From GAS188 sp044445965 (GTDB taxonomy: Bacteria > Pseudomonadota > Alphaproteobacteria > Rhizobiales > Beijerinckiaceae), in contig JBIOEJ010000010.1 of NCBI GenBank assembly GCA_044445965.1, positions 1-64,000 of the forward strand: DNA of 64,000 bases, in the 5' to 3' direction. Positions 54,226 through 62,793 of this stretch are shown in pieces. Position numbers and translations under genes: made by a program. Below the pieces are notes generated by a model. That model saw nothing but the letters and a program-made list of their open reading frames with translations. It was not told where the DNA came from and searched no databases. Position 1 is the stretch's first letter. Every line of letters starts with the position of its first letter.

Positions 54226-54349
54226 GCCTTGGCGCTCGATCTGACCAGGAGGCATTCGATGTAAGGAACACGCTCGCGACCCCGCAAGAATTCATCGGAC
54301 CGTTTGCTTGCCACGACAAGACGCAAGTCAGAGAAAATGGAGCTTGAAT

Positions 54350-55303
54350 ATGAAATTCGGAGCATCGTCATGGCCCTTCCAATGGGACCCGCCTTACGAG
54401 GACGCCATCCGGCGCATCGCCGGGCTCGGCTTCAAGGCTATCGAGTTGATCGCCTGGAACCTGGATTCGCTCAAGGACAACTACACGAAAGCCAAGATCG
54501 CCAATCTGAAATCGGTCCTCGAAGCCGAGGGGATCGCGCTGTCCCAGTTCGTGTCGACGCCGCATGATCTGTCCAGCGCCGAGAAAGGGAAGCGCGAGGC
54601 GGCCGTCGATCACTGGAAACGCGCGGTCGAAGTCGGCGCGGAGCTCGGGTCTCCCATCGTCAACATGGTGAGCTCCCACGCCTTCGCCATGAGGGATGCC
54701 CAGGAGATCCCGCGCATCACCACCAAGCCGCTGGTGCAGAAATTTGCCGCCAAGGTTCCGCGCGGCGTCGACTGGGACCAGAACTTCAAGGACTATGTCG
54801 CGGCGCTGCGGAGCTGCGCCTCCATCTGCGAGCGCGCCGGGGTATCGATGACGGTCGAGCCGCACCCGGCGAGATATGTTGCCAATACGGACGGCGCCTT
54901 GCGCCTCATCGAGCATGTCGGCTCGAAGGCCATGGGCATCAACTTCGACCCGAGCCACACCTTTCCGGTCGGCGACTTCCCCAACATATCGGTGTATCGC
55001 CTCGGCAAGCATATCAAGCATTGCCACGTCTCCGACAATGACGGCGTCACCAATGTTCATTGGCGTCCCGGCATGGGCAAGATCGATTGGCTGGCGATGT
55101 TCCAGGCGCTCAAGGATGTGGGTTATGACGGCGTCATCTCGATCGAGCTGGAGGACGTGCCCGGCGTGTCGCGGGGGCCTCATTCGGCGGCGCCCGGCGT
55201 CTACAGGAACATCACCGCGACCGAGGAGTTCGTCGCCGAGACGGTCGCCGGCATGAACTACCTGAAGGGGATCTGCAAGGAGCTCGCCATCAAGGTCGAG
55301 TGA
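54350..55303 (+). CDS. Sugar phosphate isomerase/epimerase-like TIM-barrel protein
   Basis: From the ATG at 54350 the protein has 317 residues. It is a xylose isomerase-like barrel: MKFGASSWPFQWDPPYEDAI, GFKAIELIAWNLD near 27-39, MTVEPHPARYVANT, NFDPSHTFPVGDF and ISIELEDVPG near 260, with Glu, Asp and His residues for a metal site. GGAG lies 8 bases before the start. Proteins of this kind, encoded with CUT1 transporters, isomerise or epimerise the imported sugar, keto-sugar or cyclitol. Substrate unknown. Confidence 0.86.
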   Translation: MKFGASSWPFQWDPPYEDAIRRIAGLGFKAIELIAWNLDSLKDNYTKAKIANLKSVLEAEGIALSQFVSTPHDLSSAEKGKREAAVDHWKRAVEVGAELGSPIVNMVSSHAFAMRDAQEIPRITTKPLVQKFAAKVPRGVDWDQNFKDYVAALRSCASICERAGVSMTVEPHPARYVANTDGALRLIEHVGSKAMGINFDPSHTFPVGDFPNISVYRLGKHIKHCHVSDNDGVTNVHWRPGMGKIDWLAMFQALKDVGYDGVISIELEDVPGVSRGPHSAAPGVYRNITATEEFVAETVAGMNYLKGICKELAIKVE

Positions 55304-55646
55304 TGCGGAGGGTTGTTCAAGCCGACCTGTCATGGCGAGCGCCCATCCCTCCTGCGCGCAGCGGGGGAGGGCGGACGCCATAGTTTGCTGCGGACGCAGC
55401 AAACGTTGTTTGCTGCTATGGCCCTTGCCGAGCGGCCGGGTGGGGGCCTTCATGACGAGGCACTCCACCCGGCCCTCCGCTTCGCTCGGGCCACCCTTCC
55501 CTGCAAGCATCTGCAAGCATGGGAGGGATAGTCGATGCCGATCATCATCAACAGCCGCAGGGATAGTCCCGCGGCGGCGCGGGCGGCATGCAGAGGAACG
55601 CGGCGCCCGCGCGCCTGTTCGCGCCAAGTTCGGAAAGTAGCACGAC
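55304..55646. repeat. 343-bp gene-free gap with palindromic repeats
   Basis: No gene was seen. GCCATAG (55377-55383) pairs with CTATGGC (55416-55422), enclosing a perfect hairpin GTTTGCTGCG (55383-55392)/CGCAGCAAAC (55395-55404), and a third copy of TTTGCTGC lies at 55410-55416. Wider complementary stretches (CCATCCCTCC near 55343 and GGGAGGGATAG near 55521) enclose the set. No T-rich tail marks a terminator. Confidence 0.75.
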
Positions 55647-56756
55647 ATGTCGAAACGCGGGCTGATCTTCGTCGGAACCTATAGCGAGCCGATCCTGTTC
55701 GGGACCGGACAGGTGCTGCACGGCAAGGGGAAGGGCATCCATGCCTATCGCTTCGACCCCGCGACCGGCGCTCTCGAGCCGTGCGGCGTCACCGAGGGCG
55801 TGCGCAACTCATCCTATCTGGCCTTTCATCCTTCGCGCCGCTTCTTGTATTGCGTCAACGAGTTCAAGGAGTTCGAGGGCGCAGCGAGCGGCGCGGTCAG
55901 CGCCTTCAGGGTGGATAAGGAGACGGGCAAGCTGACCTTCCTCAACATGAGGGCGAGCCGCGGCACCGACCCGTGTCACCTGATCGTCGATGCGACGGGG
56001 CGATATGTGCTGATCGCCAACTTCGCGAGCGGCGGCGTCTGCGTGCTGCCTGTCCTGGCGGACGGCTCGCTCGGCGAAGCGACAGAGCTCGTGCAGCATC
56101 AGGGCTCGAGCGTCGATCCGAGACGCCAGGCCGGCCCCCACGCCCATGCGGTGGCGATCGACAACGCCAACCGTTACGTGTTCGTGCCCGATCTCGGGCT
56201 CGACAAGGTCATGATCTACGCCTTCGACTCAGGCTCGGGAAAGCTTCGGCCGAACCCGCATCAGCCTTTCGTCGCGACCGCCCCGGGCGCCGGGCCGCGC
56301 CAGCTCGTCATGCACCCGCGCGGCCGGTTCGCCTATCTGATCAACGAGCTGAACTCGACGATGAGCGCCTATCGCTACGAGGCCGAGACCGGGAGCCTCG
56401 CGGAGCTCCGGACGCTTTCGACCCTGCCAGCAGGTTTCGGCGCCCACAGCACTTGTGCCGAGGTCCAGATCACGCCCTCCGGCAAGTTCCTCTACGGATC
56501 GAATCGCGGGCATGACAGCTTGGCGATCTACGCGGTCGACGATGAGGCCGGCACGCTGACCCTCGTCGGCCATGAGAGCACGCGAGGGAAGATCCCGAGG
56601 AATTTCGAGGTGAGCCCGACCGGCGAATTCCTCGCCGCGGCCAATCAGGATACCCACAACATCGTCATGTTCAGGATCGACGGGGCCACCGGCAAGCTCA
56701 CCGCCACGGGCCACACGGCCGAAGCTGGGACGCCCATCTGCGTGCGGTTCATGTAG
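55647..56756 (+). CDS. Beta-propeller lactonase family protein
   Basis: The 369-residue protein has the repeats of the 6-phosphogluconolactonase-type seven-bladed propeller: YRFDPATGALEPCGVTEG, HPSRRFLYCVNE, DPCHLIVDATGRYVLIANF, GPRQLVMHPRGRFAYLINE and NFEVSPTGEFLAAANQDTHNI. There is no signal peptide. It probably hydrolyses a lactone made by a preceding oxidation, which fits a sugar oxidation route with the transporter and TIM-barrel genes upstream. It is the last gene of that run, after a repeat-filled gap. Confidence 0.87.
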   Translation: MSKRGLIFVGTYSEPILFGTGQVLHGKGKGIHAYRFDPATGALEPCGVTEGVRNSSYLAFHPSRRFLYCVNEFKEFEGAASGAVSAFRVDKETGKLTFLNMRASRGTDPCHLIVDATGRYVLIANFASGGVCVLPVLADGSLGEATELVQHQGSSVDPRRQAGPHAHAVAIDNANRYVFVPDLGLDKVMIYAFDSGSGKLRPNPHQPFVATAPGAGPRQLVMHPRGRFAYLINELNSTMSAYRYEAETGSLAELRTLSTLPAGFGAHSTCAEVQITPSGKFLYGSNRGHDSLAIYAVDDEAGTLTLVGHESTRGKIPRNFEVSPTGEFLAAANQDTHNIVMFRIDGATGKLTATGHTAEAGTPICVRFM

Positions 56757-56943
56757 CGATCGGTCCGACGGAGGGTGCGCCCCCGCGCACCCTAGCGGCA
56801 GCGCCCGGGCGGCGGGACGCCGCCCCTCCGGCGCCCGGTATGACAAAGTCGGCTACAATGTGTAGCCTCGTGGAGCGCAAAGCCCCGGACGCCGTCGAGC
56901 GGCGCCGGTCGGTCGAAACAACAATGGCTGAGGGAGGTTGCGA

Positions 56944-58197
56944 ATGAACAAGACGACACCGATGAAGCTCATCGCCCGCCGCACGATCCTCAAGGCGGGA
57001 GCGGCGGCCGGCGCGCTGCAGATCTCGTCGCCCTTCATCCTTTCCGCGCGCGGAGAGGCGCCGGTCCGGATCGGCATGGTCGACCCGTTGACCGGCGTCT
57101 ACGCGGCGGTCGCAGAAAGCGAGGTGGCGGGGGCCAAGCTCGCCGTCGAGCATGTCAACAAGAAGGGCGGCATCCTCGGCAGGCAGGCCGAGCTTCTGGT
57201 CGAGGATTCGGCGAATGATGTCGGCACCGGCGTGCAGAAGACGCGCAAGCTGATCGACCGCGATCAGGTCAACTGCGTCATCGGCGATGTGAATTCGGGA
57301 ATCGCGCTGGCGATGGCCGGGGTAACCTCCGAAAAGAAGGTTCTGCACATCGTTTCCGGCGGCCATACCGACGTGGTCACCGGCGAGGGCTGCCGGTGGA
57401 ACGTGTTCCGCGTCTGCAACACCACGACGATGGACGTCAACGCCATCGCCGACACCTTGATGGAGAAGTTCGGCAAGAAATGGTATTTCCTGACGCCGGA
57501 CTATGCCTATGGCCATTCGGTGCAGGCGGCCTTCGTGAAGAAGCTCAAGGCCGCGGGCGGCGAGTTCGGAGGCGACCTCATTCCGCTCGGCACGCCCGAC
57601 TACTCCGCCTATCTGATCAAGGCCAAGTCCTATGGGCCGAAGGTGCTCGTCAACGTCATGGGCAGCGGCGACCAGGTGAACAGCCTGAAGCAGTTCGTCG
57701 CCTTCGGCCTCAATCGCGACATGGCGGTCGGCGGCACGCTTTTCGAGCTCGAATCCTTGCGCGCCGTGCCCGACGGCGCGCGCGTCGGCTGGTGGACCAT
57801 GGAGTGGTGGTGGGATCAGCCGGACAATCCCCATGTCAAGGCGTTCGTCGCCGATATCAAGAAGGCGACCGGCATGAACCCCACGGCGAGGAACTGGTTC
57901 GGATACGCCTCGGTGCAGAGCTTCGCGCTCGTCGCCAACCAGGAGAAGACGATCGACGGGCTGAAGCTCGCCCATGCGCTCGAAGGCTTCAAGCTGCCGC
58001 CCGAGGTCGGAATGCTGCCGGGCCAGTCCTATTATCGCGCTGGCGACCACCAGCTGATCAGCCCGGTTCTCGCCGGCGAGGCCCATCCCCCGAAGGGTGA
58101 TCCCGACAACATGTTCTCCGTGCAGACAGTCGTCTCGGGCGAACAGGCCGCCGGACCGGTGACGGAGACGGGCTGCAAGCTCGTCTGGCCAAGCTGA
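56944..58197 (+). CDS. ABC transporter substrate-binding protein, branched-chain amino acid/urea type
   Basis: The 417-residue protein uses the ATG at 56944 after GGGAGG. It has a Tat-like signal (ARRTILKAGAAAGAL) and a periplasmic type I fold: RIGMVDPLTGVYAAVAESEVAGAKLAVEHVNKKGG near 41, QVNCVIGDVNSGIALAMAGV, and WGW-like tracts near 280. It resembles binding proteins for urea, short amides or branched-chain amino acids. No permease or ATPase gene is adjacent. Confidence 0.86.
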   Translation: MNKTTPMKLIARRTILKAGAAAGALQISSPFILSARGEAPVRIGMVDPLTGVYAAVAESEVAGAKLAVEHVNKKGGILGRQAELLVEDSANDVGTGVQKTRKLIDRDQVNCVIGDVNSGIALAMAGVTSEKKVLHIVSGGHTDVVTGEGCRWNVFRVCNTTTMDVNAIADTLMEKFGKKWYFLTPDYAYGHSVQAAFVKKLKAAGGEFGGDLIPLGTPDYSAYLIKAKSYGPKVLVNVMGSGDQVNSLKQFVAFGLNRDMAVGGTLFELESLRAVPDGARVGWWTMEWWWDQPDNPHVKAFVADIKKATGMNPTARNWFGYASVQSFALVANQEKTIDGLKLAHALEGFKLPPEVGMLPGQSYYRAGDHQLISPVLAGEAHPPKGDPDNMFSVQTVVSGEQAAGPVTETGCKLVWPS

Positions 58198-58303
58198 GAG
58201 CACGAATCCTCGCCCGAGACCTGCGCCCCGGCATGCTTGCCGAATGCCGGGGCAAATCTCGAGACCGGGGCGCAACTCGTCACGATGCGCTATCGCGGCC
58301 GGA

Positions 58304-58963
58304 TCAGGCCGCCTGCCGGCCCGCTCGTTCATTCAGCTTCGCACGCGCGAGGCGGCGCCGCAAAGACGTCCAGAGCTGGCGCATCTCCTCGGCCGCGTCG
58401 CCAGCCGGGTTGATCTCGGTCGGGCCGAGGCCTCGGCGGATCGCCTCTTGATAGTCGACCCGCGCCGAAATCATCGGCTGCAAGATGCCGCCCATGGCTT
58501 CGAGCGCGGCGGCGCCCTCCTGAAGGCGGCGGCTTCCGAGCACGATCGGGCATTGATTGAGCACGAACACGCATTCTTTGTGGAGCTCTCTCGCCCGACG
58601 CCGCGTCGCTTCGCTCGACCAAATGTCGAACACCGTCGGGCGGACCGGGATGATGACGAGATCGGCCGCCCTCATCGCGGCGTCGGAGGCGGCCGAAAGG
58701 CTGGCCGGCGTGTCGATGATCGCCAACGACACATGGCTTTCGGCGAGAGTCTCGAGCACGGCCGGCAATTTGTACCAGGCTATCGCCTGGACACCGAGGT
58801 TTTCGTCGCTCCGGTTCTGTGCCCAAGTGGTCAGCGATTTTTGCGGATCCATATCGATCAGGAAAACCCTTTGGCGCTCGGCCTGCGCCGCGACCGCGAG
58901 GGAGGCCGAAAGCGTGCTCTTGCCGGAACCGCCCTTTTGCGTGACCAAGGCAATGGTGCGCAT
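58304..58963 (-). CDS. Orphan ParA-family ATPase
   Basis: The 219-residue protein begins MRTIALVTQKGGSGKST, with the deviant Walker A (KGGSGKST) and the second Lys near 10-17. LIDMDPQKSLTTW and LAIIDTPASLS supply the other switch motifs. The frame extends nine codons upstream, but this start fits. ParA ATPases position chromosomes, plasmids or protein complexes. No parB lies beside it and there are no plasmid genes near, so it is an orphan, perhaps positioning a cytoplasmic complex. Confidence 0.88.
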   Translation of the reverse strand: MRTIALVTQKGGSGKSTLSASLAVAAQAERQRVFLIDMDPQKSLTTWAQNRSDENLGVQAIAWYKLPAVLETLAESHVSLAIIDTPASLSAASDAAMRAADLVIIPVRPTVFDIWSSEATRRRARELHKECVFVLNQCPIVLGSRRLQEGAAALEAMGGILQPMISARVDYQEAIRRGLGPTEINPAGDAAEEMRQLWTSLRRRLARAKLNERAGRQAA

Positions 58964-59182
58964 CTGCGAACTCGTCCTGCTTGCCGACATGCCGCCTGAT
59001 CGTCAGGCCGGCGAATCCGTCCGCAACAGACTATTCACCAAGATTATGAGGAAGCTGTTAACCACGGGTGGAGTGAAGGCTTGCGGCCCTCGACGGCTGC
59101 GAGACGCGCGGGAATCATTTCAATTCGTGCCGGCGGCAGCTGGTCGATCGGCGCGCATGAGAATTGCCCTCCCCTATGGTCT

Positions 59183-59968
59183 TCAGCCCGGAGATACCTT
59201 TTGGCGACGGGCTCCGGTTCCGACGACGAGCCCGATGATCGAGCCGAGGATGACGCAGGTCACGCCGACGGTGCCGATGAGCCCCTGCAGGAAAATCGGG
59301 TCATACCCGAAAAGAGGGGCGGCGGCCGTCGGCAGGAGCCAGTAATGAAGCGCCTGGAAGGCGAAGCCGAAGAACCTCGCCATCTGCAAGCTGAAGCGCT
59401 TGACCGTGTAGTTGCCTTGGAGGAAGTGCCAGAACAGCGCCTTGGCGATGACCCATTGGCCTCGGGCCACGAAGACGATCATGAAGCCGACCGAAATCCA
59501 GGCTATCCATTTTTCGTAGTCGTGCACGATCCGGCGTACGGCCGGGCTGGCGCCCCAGACCATGGTCCCGAGAATCGCCGCCGACAGCCACATCATCATT
59601 CCGGCGTGATAGCGCCATGCCAGGAATGTTCCGTCCTTGCTCGTCACCATGGCATGGACGATCACGACCACGAACAGCGTCCCGATGCGGGTTGCGATGA
59701 TATAGCCATCGAGAAGCACGAGCCCGGTGATCGTCAGCGGCAGGAGCTGAGCCACCAACATCGTGAAGTAGCCTTCAGGATATTGCCCCGGCCCGGTTTC
59801 CTTTCGAACCGTCGCCGCATGATATTTTGCGCCCAGCGCAAAGAGGCCGGCCGCGAAGACGACGTACATCAGCGCGGACACCATCAGGAACAGGTTGTAG
59901 CGCAGGCCCCATTCGAGCCAGTCGTGAATCTCGCGCTGATGGGTCTGATACCAATCCAGCATCGCCAT
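59183..59968 (-). CDS. Polytopic inner-membrane protein, unknown function
   Basis: The 261-residue protein has about six or seven transmembrane segments (near 22-45, 67-90, 94-110, 121-141, 153-172, perhaps 198-215, and 225-250). Several His lie in or near helices (HAMVTS, RYHAGMMMW, LHYW), which might bind metal or haem, though this is inference. I do not recognise the family. It lies on the strand of parA, 192 bases upstream of it, and is divergent from the TRAP-type gene. Confidence 0.72.
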   Translation of the reverse strand: MAMLDWYQTHQREIHDWLEWGLRYNLFLMVSALMYVVFAAGLFALGAKYHAATVRKETGPGQYPEGYFTMLVAQLLPLTITGLVLLDGYIIATRIGTLFVVVIVHAMVTSKDGTFLAWRYHAGMMMWLSAAILGTMVWGASPAVRRIVHDYEKWIAWISVGFMIVFVARGQWVIAKALFWHFLQGNYTVKRFSLQMARFFGFAFQALHYWLLPTAAAPLFGYDPIFLQGLIGTVGVTCVILGSIIGLVVGTGARRQKVSPG

Positions 59969-60167
59969 CTCGACAACAGTGCCCGTTACGACTGCGCGGT
60001 CCCGCCGCTTCCGGTTTCCGTTTGGCAGTTTGCATCGTCAATCGCCACCGCAATTGAACTTGCATTGCCATTCCAACCGCACGATGACGAAGGCCAGGAA
60101 ACCTCTTGGCCATGCTCCCGCATGGCCCATCAGCTCTGCCCTCCTTCAGCGATCAATGCCTCCGCCC

Positions 60168-61154
60168 ATGCTCACGCCGATCCGAACCTTGAGCCTCGCG
60201 CTCTTCATCCTTCACGCGCCGGCCGCCCTGGCGCAGACGCAATGGCGCATGGAGACCGAATACCCCGAGAGCGCCATGCCGGGTCAGGGCCTTGCGACCT
60301 TCGCCAGGCTAGTCGCCGAGAAGTCGGGGGGCAAGCTGGTCATCCGGCCGAGTTATGACGCGTCCTTGGGCATCAAGTCCGCCGACATGCCGGCGGCGGT
60401 CGCCACGGGACGCTTGGAGGCGGCGGACGCCTTCGCGGGCGCCCTCGAGGCGGTCGATCCGATCTTCGGATTGTCGTCTCTGCCCTTCCTCGCCCGCTCG
60501 ATCCCGGCGGCGCGGCGGCTCGCCGATCTCGCCCGCCCCGCCTACGAAAAAGCTCTCGAGGCGCATGGGCAGAGACTACTCTATATGACGCCTTGGCCAG
60601 CCTCGGGGATCTGGTCGAAACAGAGGCTCGAGACGACGCAAGACCTGGCTTCGCTCAGCATCCGAACCTATGATTCGCCTTCGACCGAGGTCATGACCAG
60701 GTTGGGCGCGAAGGCGCTGCTTCTATCCTTCGCCGATGTGATGGGGAAGCTCGCCGACGGCTCCGTCAATGCCGTGCTGTCGTCGGGGGACGGGGGCGCC
60801 GGCCGGCAGTTGTGGAATCTCCTGCCGCATTTCACCGAGATCAACTATGCGATGCCGCTGTCGCTGGCGACGGTGAGCCTCACCGCCTATCGGGCTATCC
60901 CCGAGGATATGCGAGCCGCGGTCGATGAGGCGGCAAGACAAACCGAAGCCCGGCAATGGGAGATCCTGGGCACGCGCATCGAGGAGAATTATGCGCGCAT
61001 GCGGGCGCATGGCGTCACCATCAATTCGACGGTCGATCCCGGCATGGCGCGCGCCCTGACGATCGCCGGCGAGAAGGTCAGCGCGGATTGGCGAGCGAAG
61101 GCCGGGGCCGCGGGCGCGGCAATCCTCGACGCCTTCGCCAAGGCATCGCCGTGA
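60168..61154 (+). CDS. TRAP-type solute-binding protein (DctP family)
   Basis: From the ATG at 60168 the protein has 328 residues with a signal peptide (1-20, ending ALAQ). The frame continues far upstream without resemblance, and another ATG at 60156 is possible. Family features are TFARLVAEKSGGKLVIRPSY near 45, PIFGLSSLPFLARS near 100 and LASLSIRTYDSPSTEVMTRLGA near 150, with the Arg that binds a carboxylate. DctQ and DctM membrane subunits are missing. Its stop overlaps the GMC oxidoreductase start, so the two are coupled. Confidence 0.86.
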   Translation: MLTPIRTLSLALFILHAPAALAQTQWRMETEYPESAMPGQGLATFARLVAEKSGGKLVIRPSYDASLGIKSADMPAAVATGRLEAADAFAGALEAVDPIFGLSSLPFLARSIPAARRLADLARPAYEKALEAHGQRLLYMTPWPASGIWSKQRLETTQDLASLSIRTYDSPSTEVMTRLGAKALLLSFADVMGKLADGSVNAVLSSGDGGAGRQLWNLLPHFTEINYAMPLSLATVSLTAYRAIPEDMRAAVDEAARQTEARQWEILGTRIEENYARMRAHGVTINSTVDPGMARALTIAGEKVSADWRAKAGAAGAAILDAFAKASP

Positions 61155-62746
61155 CCGTGGATGAATTCGACTACGTGATCATCGGCGCGGGCTCGGCCGG
61201 CTGCGTGCTGGCGCGGCGCCTCGTCGAGACCGGCAAGTTTCGCGTCTGCCTCCTGGAGGCAGGCCCGCCCGACCGCTCGCTGTGGATCCATCTGCCGATC
61301 GGCTACGGCAAGACGATGTGGGACGGGCGCGTCAATTGGAAGTTCGAGACCGATCCCGATCCCGGCATGAACGGCAGGCGGATCTATTGGCCGCGCGGCA
61401 AGACGCTCGGCGGATCGAGCGCCATCAACGGCCTGATCTATATCCGCGGCCAGCGCCAGGATTATGATGCTTGGGCGGATGCCGGCAATCCCGGCTGGAG
61501 CTTCTCGGAGGTGCTACCCTATTTCGTCAAGGCCGAGAGCAATGAGCGCGGGGCCGACAACCTGCATGGCGCGAGCGGCCCGCTGTCGGTCTCCGACATC
61601 CATGAGCGCCATGAGCTGATCGAAGCGCTGCTATCGGGCGCGGAAGAGCTCGGCATTCCGCGCAACGCCGATTTCAACGGCGCCACACAGGAAGGGGCAG
61701 GCTATTACCAGCTCAATACGCGCAAGGGGCTGCGCTGCAGCACCGCGACCGGCTATCTGAAGCCGGTGCGCCGGCATGGCAATCTCAGCGTGCGCACGGG
61801 CGCCTTGGCCAAAAGGATCGTCTTCGAGGGCAGGCGCGCGACGGGCGTCGTCTATGGGCAAGACGGCGCGGAGCGCGAAGTGAAGGCGCGGCGCCAGGTG
61901 CTGCTTTGCGCCGGCGCCGTCCAGAGCCCGCAGCTCCTGCAACTCTCCGGCATCGGGCCGCCAGGGCTGCTCGGGCGTCATGACATCAAACTCGTGCACG
62001 CGAGCCATGAGGTCGGCGAGAACCTGCAAGACCATCTGCAGGTGCGGCTGATCTATCGCTGCACCAAGGCGATCACGACCAATGACGAATTGCGTTCGCT
62101 CATGGGGCGCGCGCGCATCGCGCTCAAATGGCTCCTGAGGCGCGAAGGTCCCATCGCCATCGGCATCAACCAAGGCGGCATCTTCGCCCGCGCCCTACCG
62201 GAGGCCGAGCGGCCGGACGTGCAATTCCATTGCGGCACCCTCTCGGCCGATATGGCGGGCGGCAAGGTGCATGATTTCTCGGGCTTCACGCTGTCGGTCT
62301 GCCAGCTGCGGCCGAGCTCGCGCGGCCAGGTGCGCATCCGATCGGCCGATCCGGCGGCGGCCCCCGCGGTGCAGCCGCATTACCTGTCGACCGAGCTCGA
62401 CCGGCGCACGATGATCGCCGGCATCAAGCTGACGCGCCGGCTCGTCGCGACCTCGGCCGCCGCGCCCTATGTGGCGCAGGAGATGAAGCCGGGCGAGAGG
62501 GTCGCGAGCGATGACGAGATCCTCGGCTTCGTGCGCGAGGCCGGCGCCACGATCTTCCATCCCACCAGCACTTGCCGCATGGGTCCCGACCCCGGCGCGG
62601 TGGTCGATGCGCGGCTTCGCGTCAAGGGCGTCTCGGGCCTGCGCGTCGTCGACGCCTCGATCATGCCGACGCTGGTCTCGGGAAACACCAACGCGGCCGT
62701 CGTGATGATCGCGGAGAAGGCGGCGGATATGATTATCTTGGAGTAA
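61151..62746 (+). CDS. GMC-family FAD oxidoreductase (choline dehydrogenase-like)
   Basis: The 531-residue protein begins at a GTG overlapping the upstream stop (GTGA). The FAD motif is YVIIGAGSAGCVLARRL at 8-24. GKTLGGSSAINGLIYIRGQ is GMC signature 1 near 86, and GAVQSPQLLQLSGIG is signature 2. The active-site region includes TSTCRMGPD and VSGNTNAAVVMIAEK near the end. It should oxidise an alcohol or aldehyde. The substrate is likely related to the solute bound by the preceding TRAP-type protein. Confidence 0.92.
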   Translation: MTVDEFDYVIIGAGSAGCVLARRLVETGKFRVCLLEAGPPDRSLWIHLPIGYGKTMWDGRVNWKFETDPDPGMNGRRIYWPRGKTLGGSSAINGLIYIRGQRQDYDAWADAGNPGWSFSEVLPYFVKAESNERGADNLHGASGPLSVSDIHERHELIEALLSGAEELGIPRNADFNGATQEGAGYYQLNTRKGLRCSTATGYLKPVRRHGNLSVRTGALAKRIVFEGRRATGVVYGQDGAEREVKARRQVLLCAGAVQSPQLLQLSGIGPPGLLGRHDIKLVHASHEVGENLQDHLQVRLIYRCTKAITTNDELRSLMGRARIALKWLLRREGPIAIGINQGGIFARALPEAERPDVQFHCGTLSADMAGGKVHDFSGFTLSVCQLRPSSRGQVRIRSADPAAAPAVQPHYLSTELDRRTMIAGIKLTRRLVATSAAAPYVAQEMKPGERVASDDEILGFVREAGATIFHPTSTCRMGPDPGAVVDARLRVKGVSGLRVVDASIMPTLVSGNTNAAVVMIAEKAADMIILE

Positions 62747-62756
62747 GACTGCGATC

Positions 62757-62793
62757 TCAACTACCGACTACCGACTACCGGCTACTCGCCTCT
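62757..62793. repeat. Short heptad repeat (ACTACCG) between convergent genes
   Basis: The unit ACTACCG occurs three times in tandem followed by GCTACTCGCC. It resembles the heptad repeats at 39463-39539. The stop and last codons of the citrate synthase gene (62768-62793) lie within it. Confidence 0.75.

Noticed and set aside
54264..54300. GGAAC before the TIM-barrel gene as EcfG promoter
   Set aside because: No CGTT at 16-17 bases; the next CGTT is about 31 bases away.
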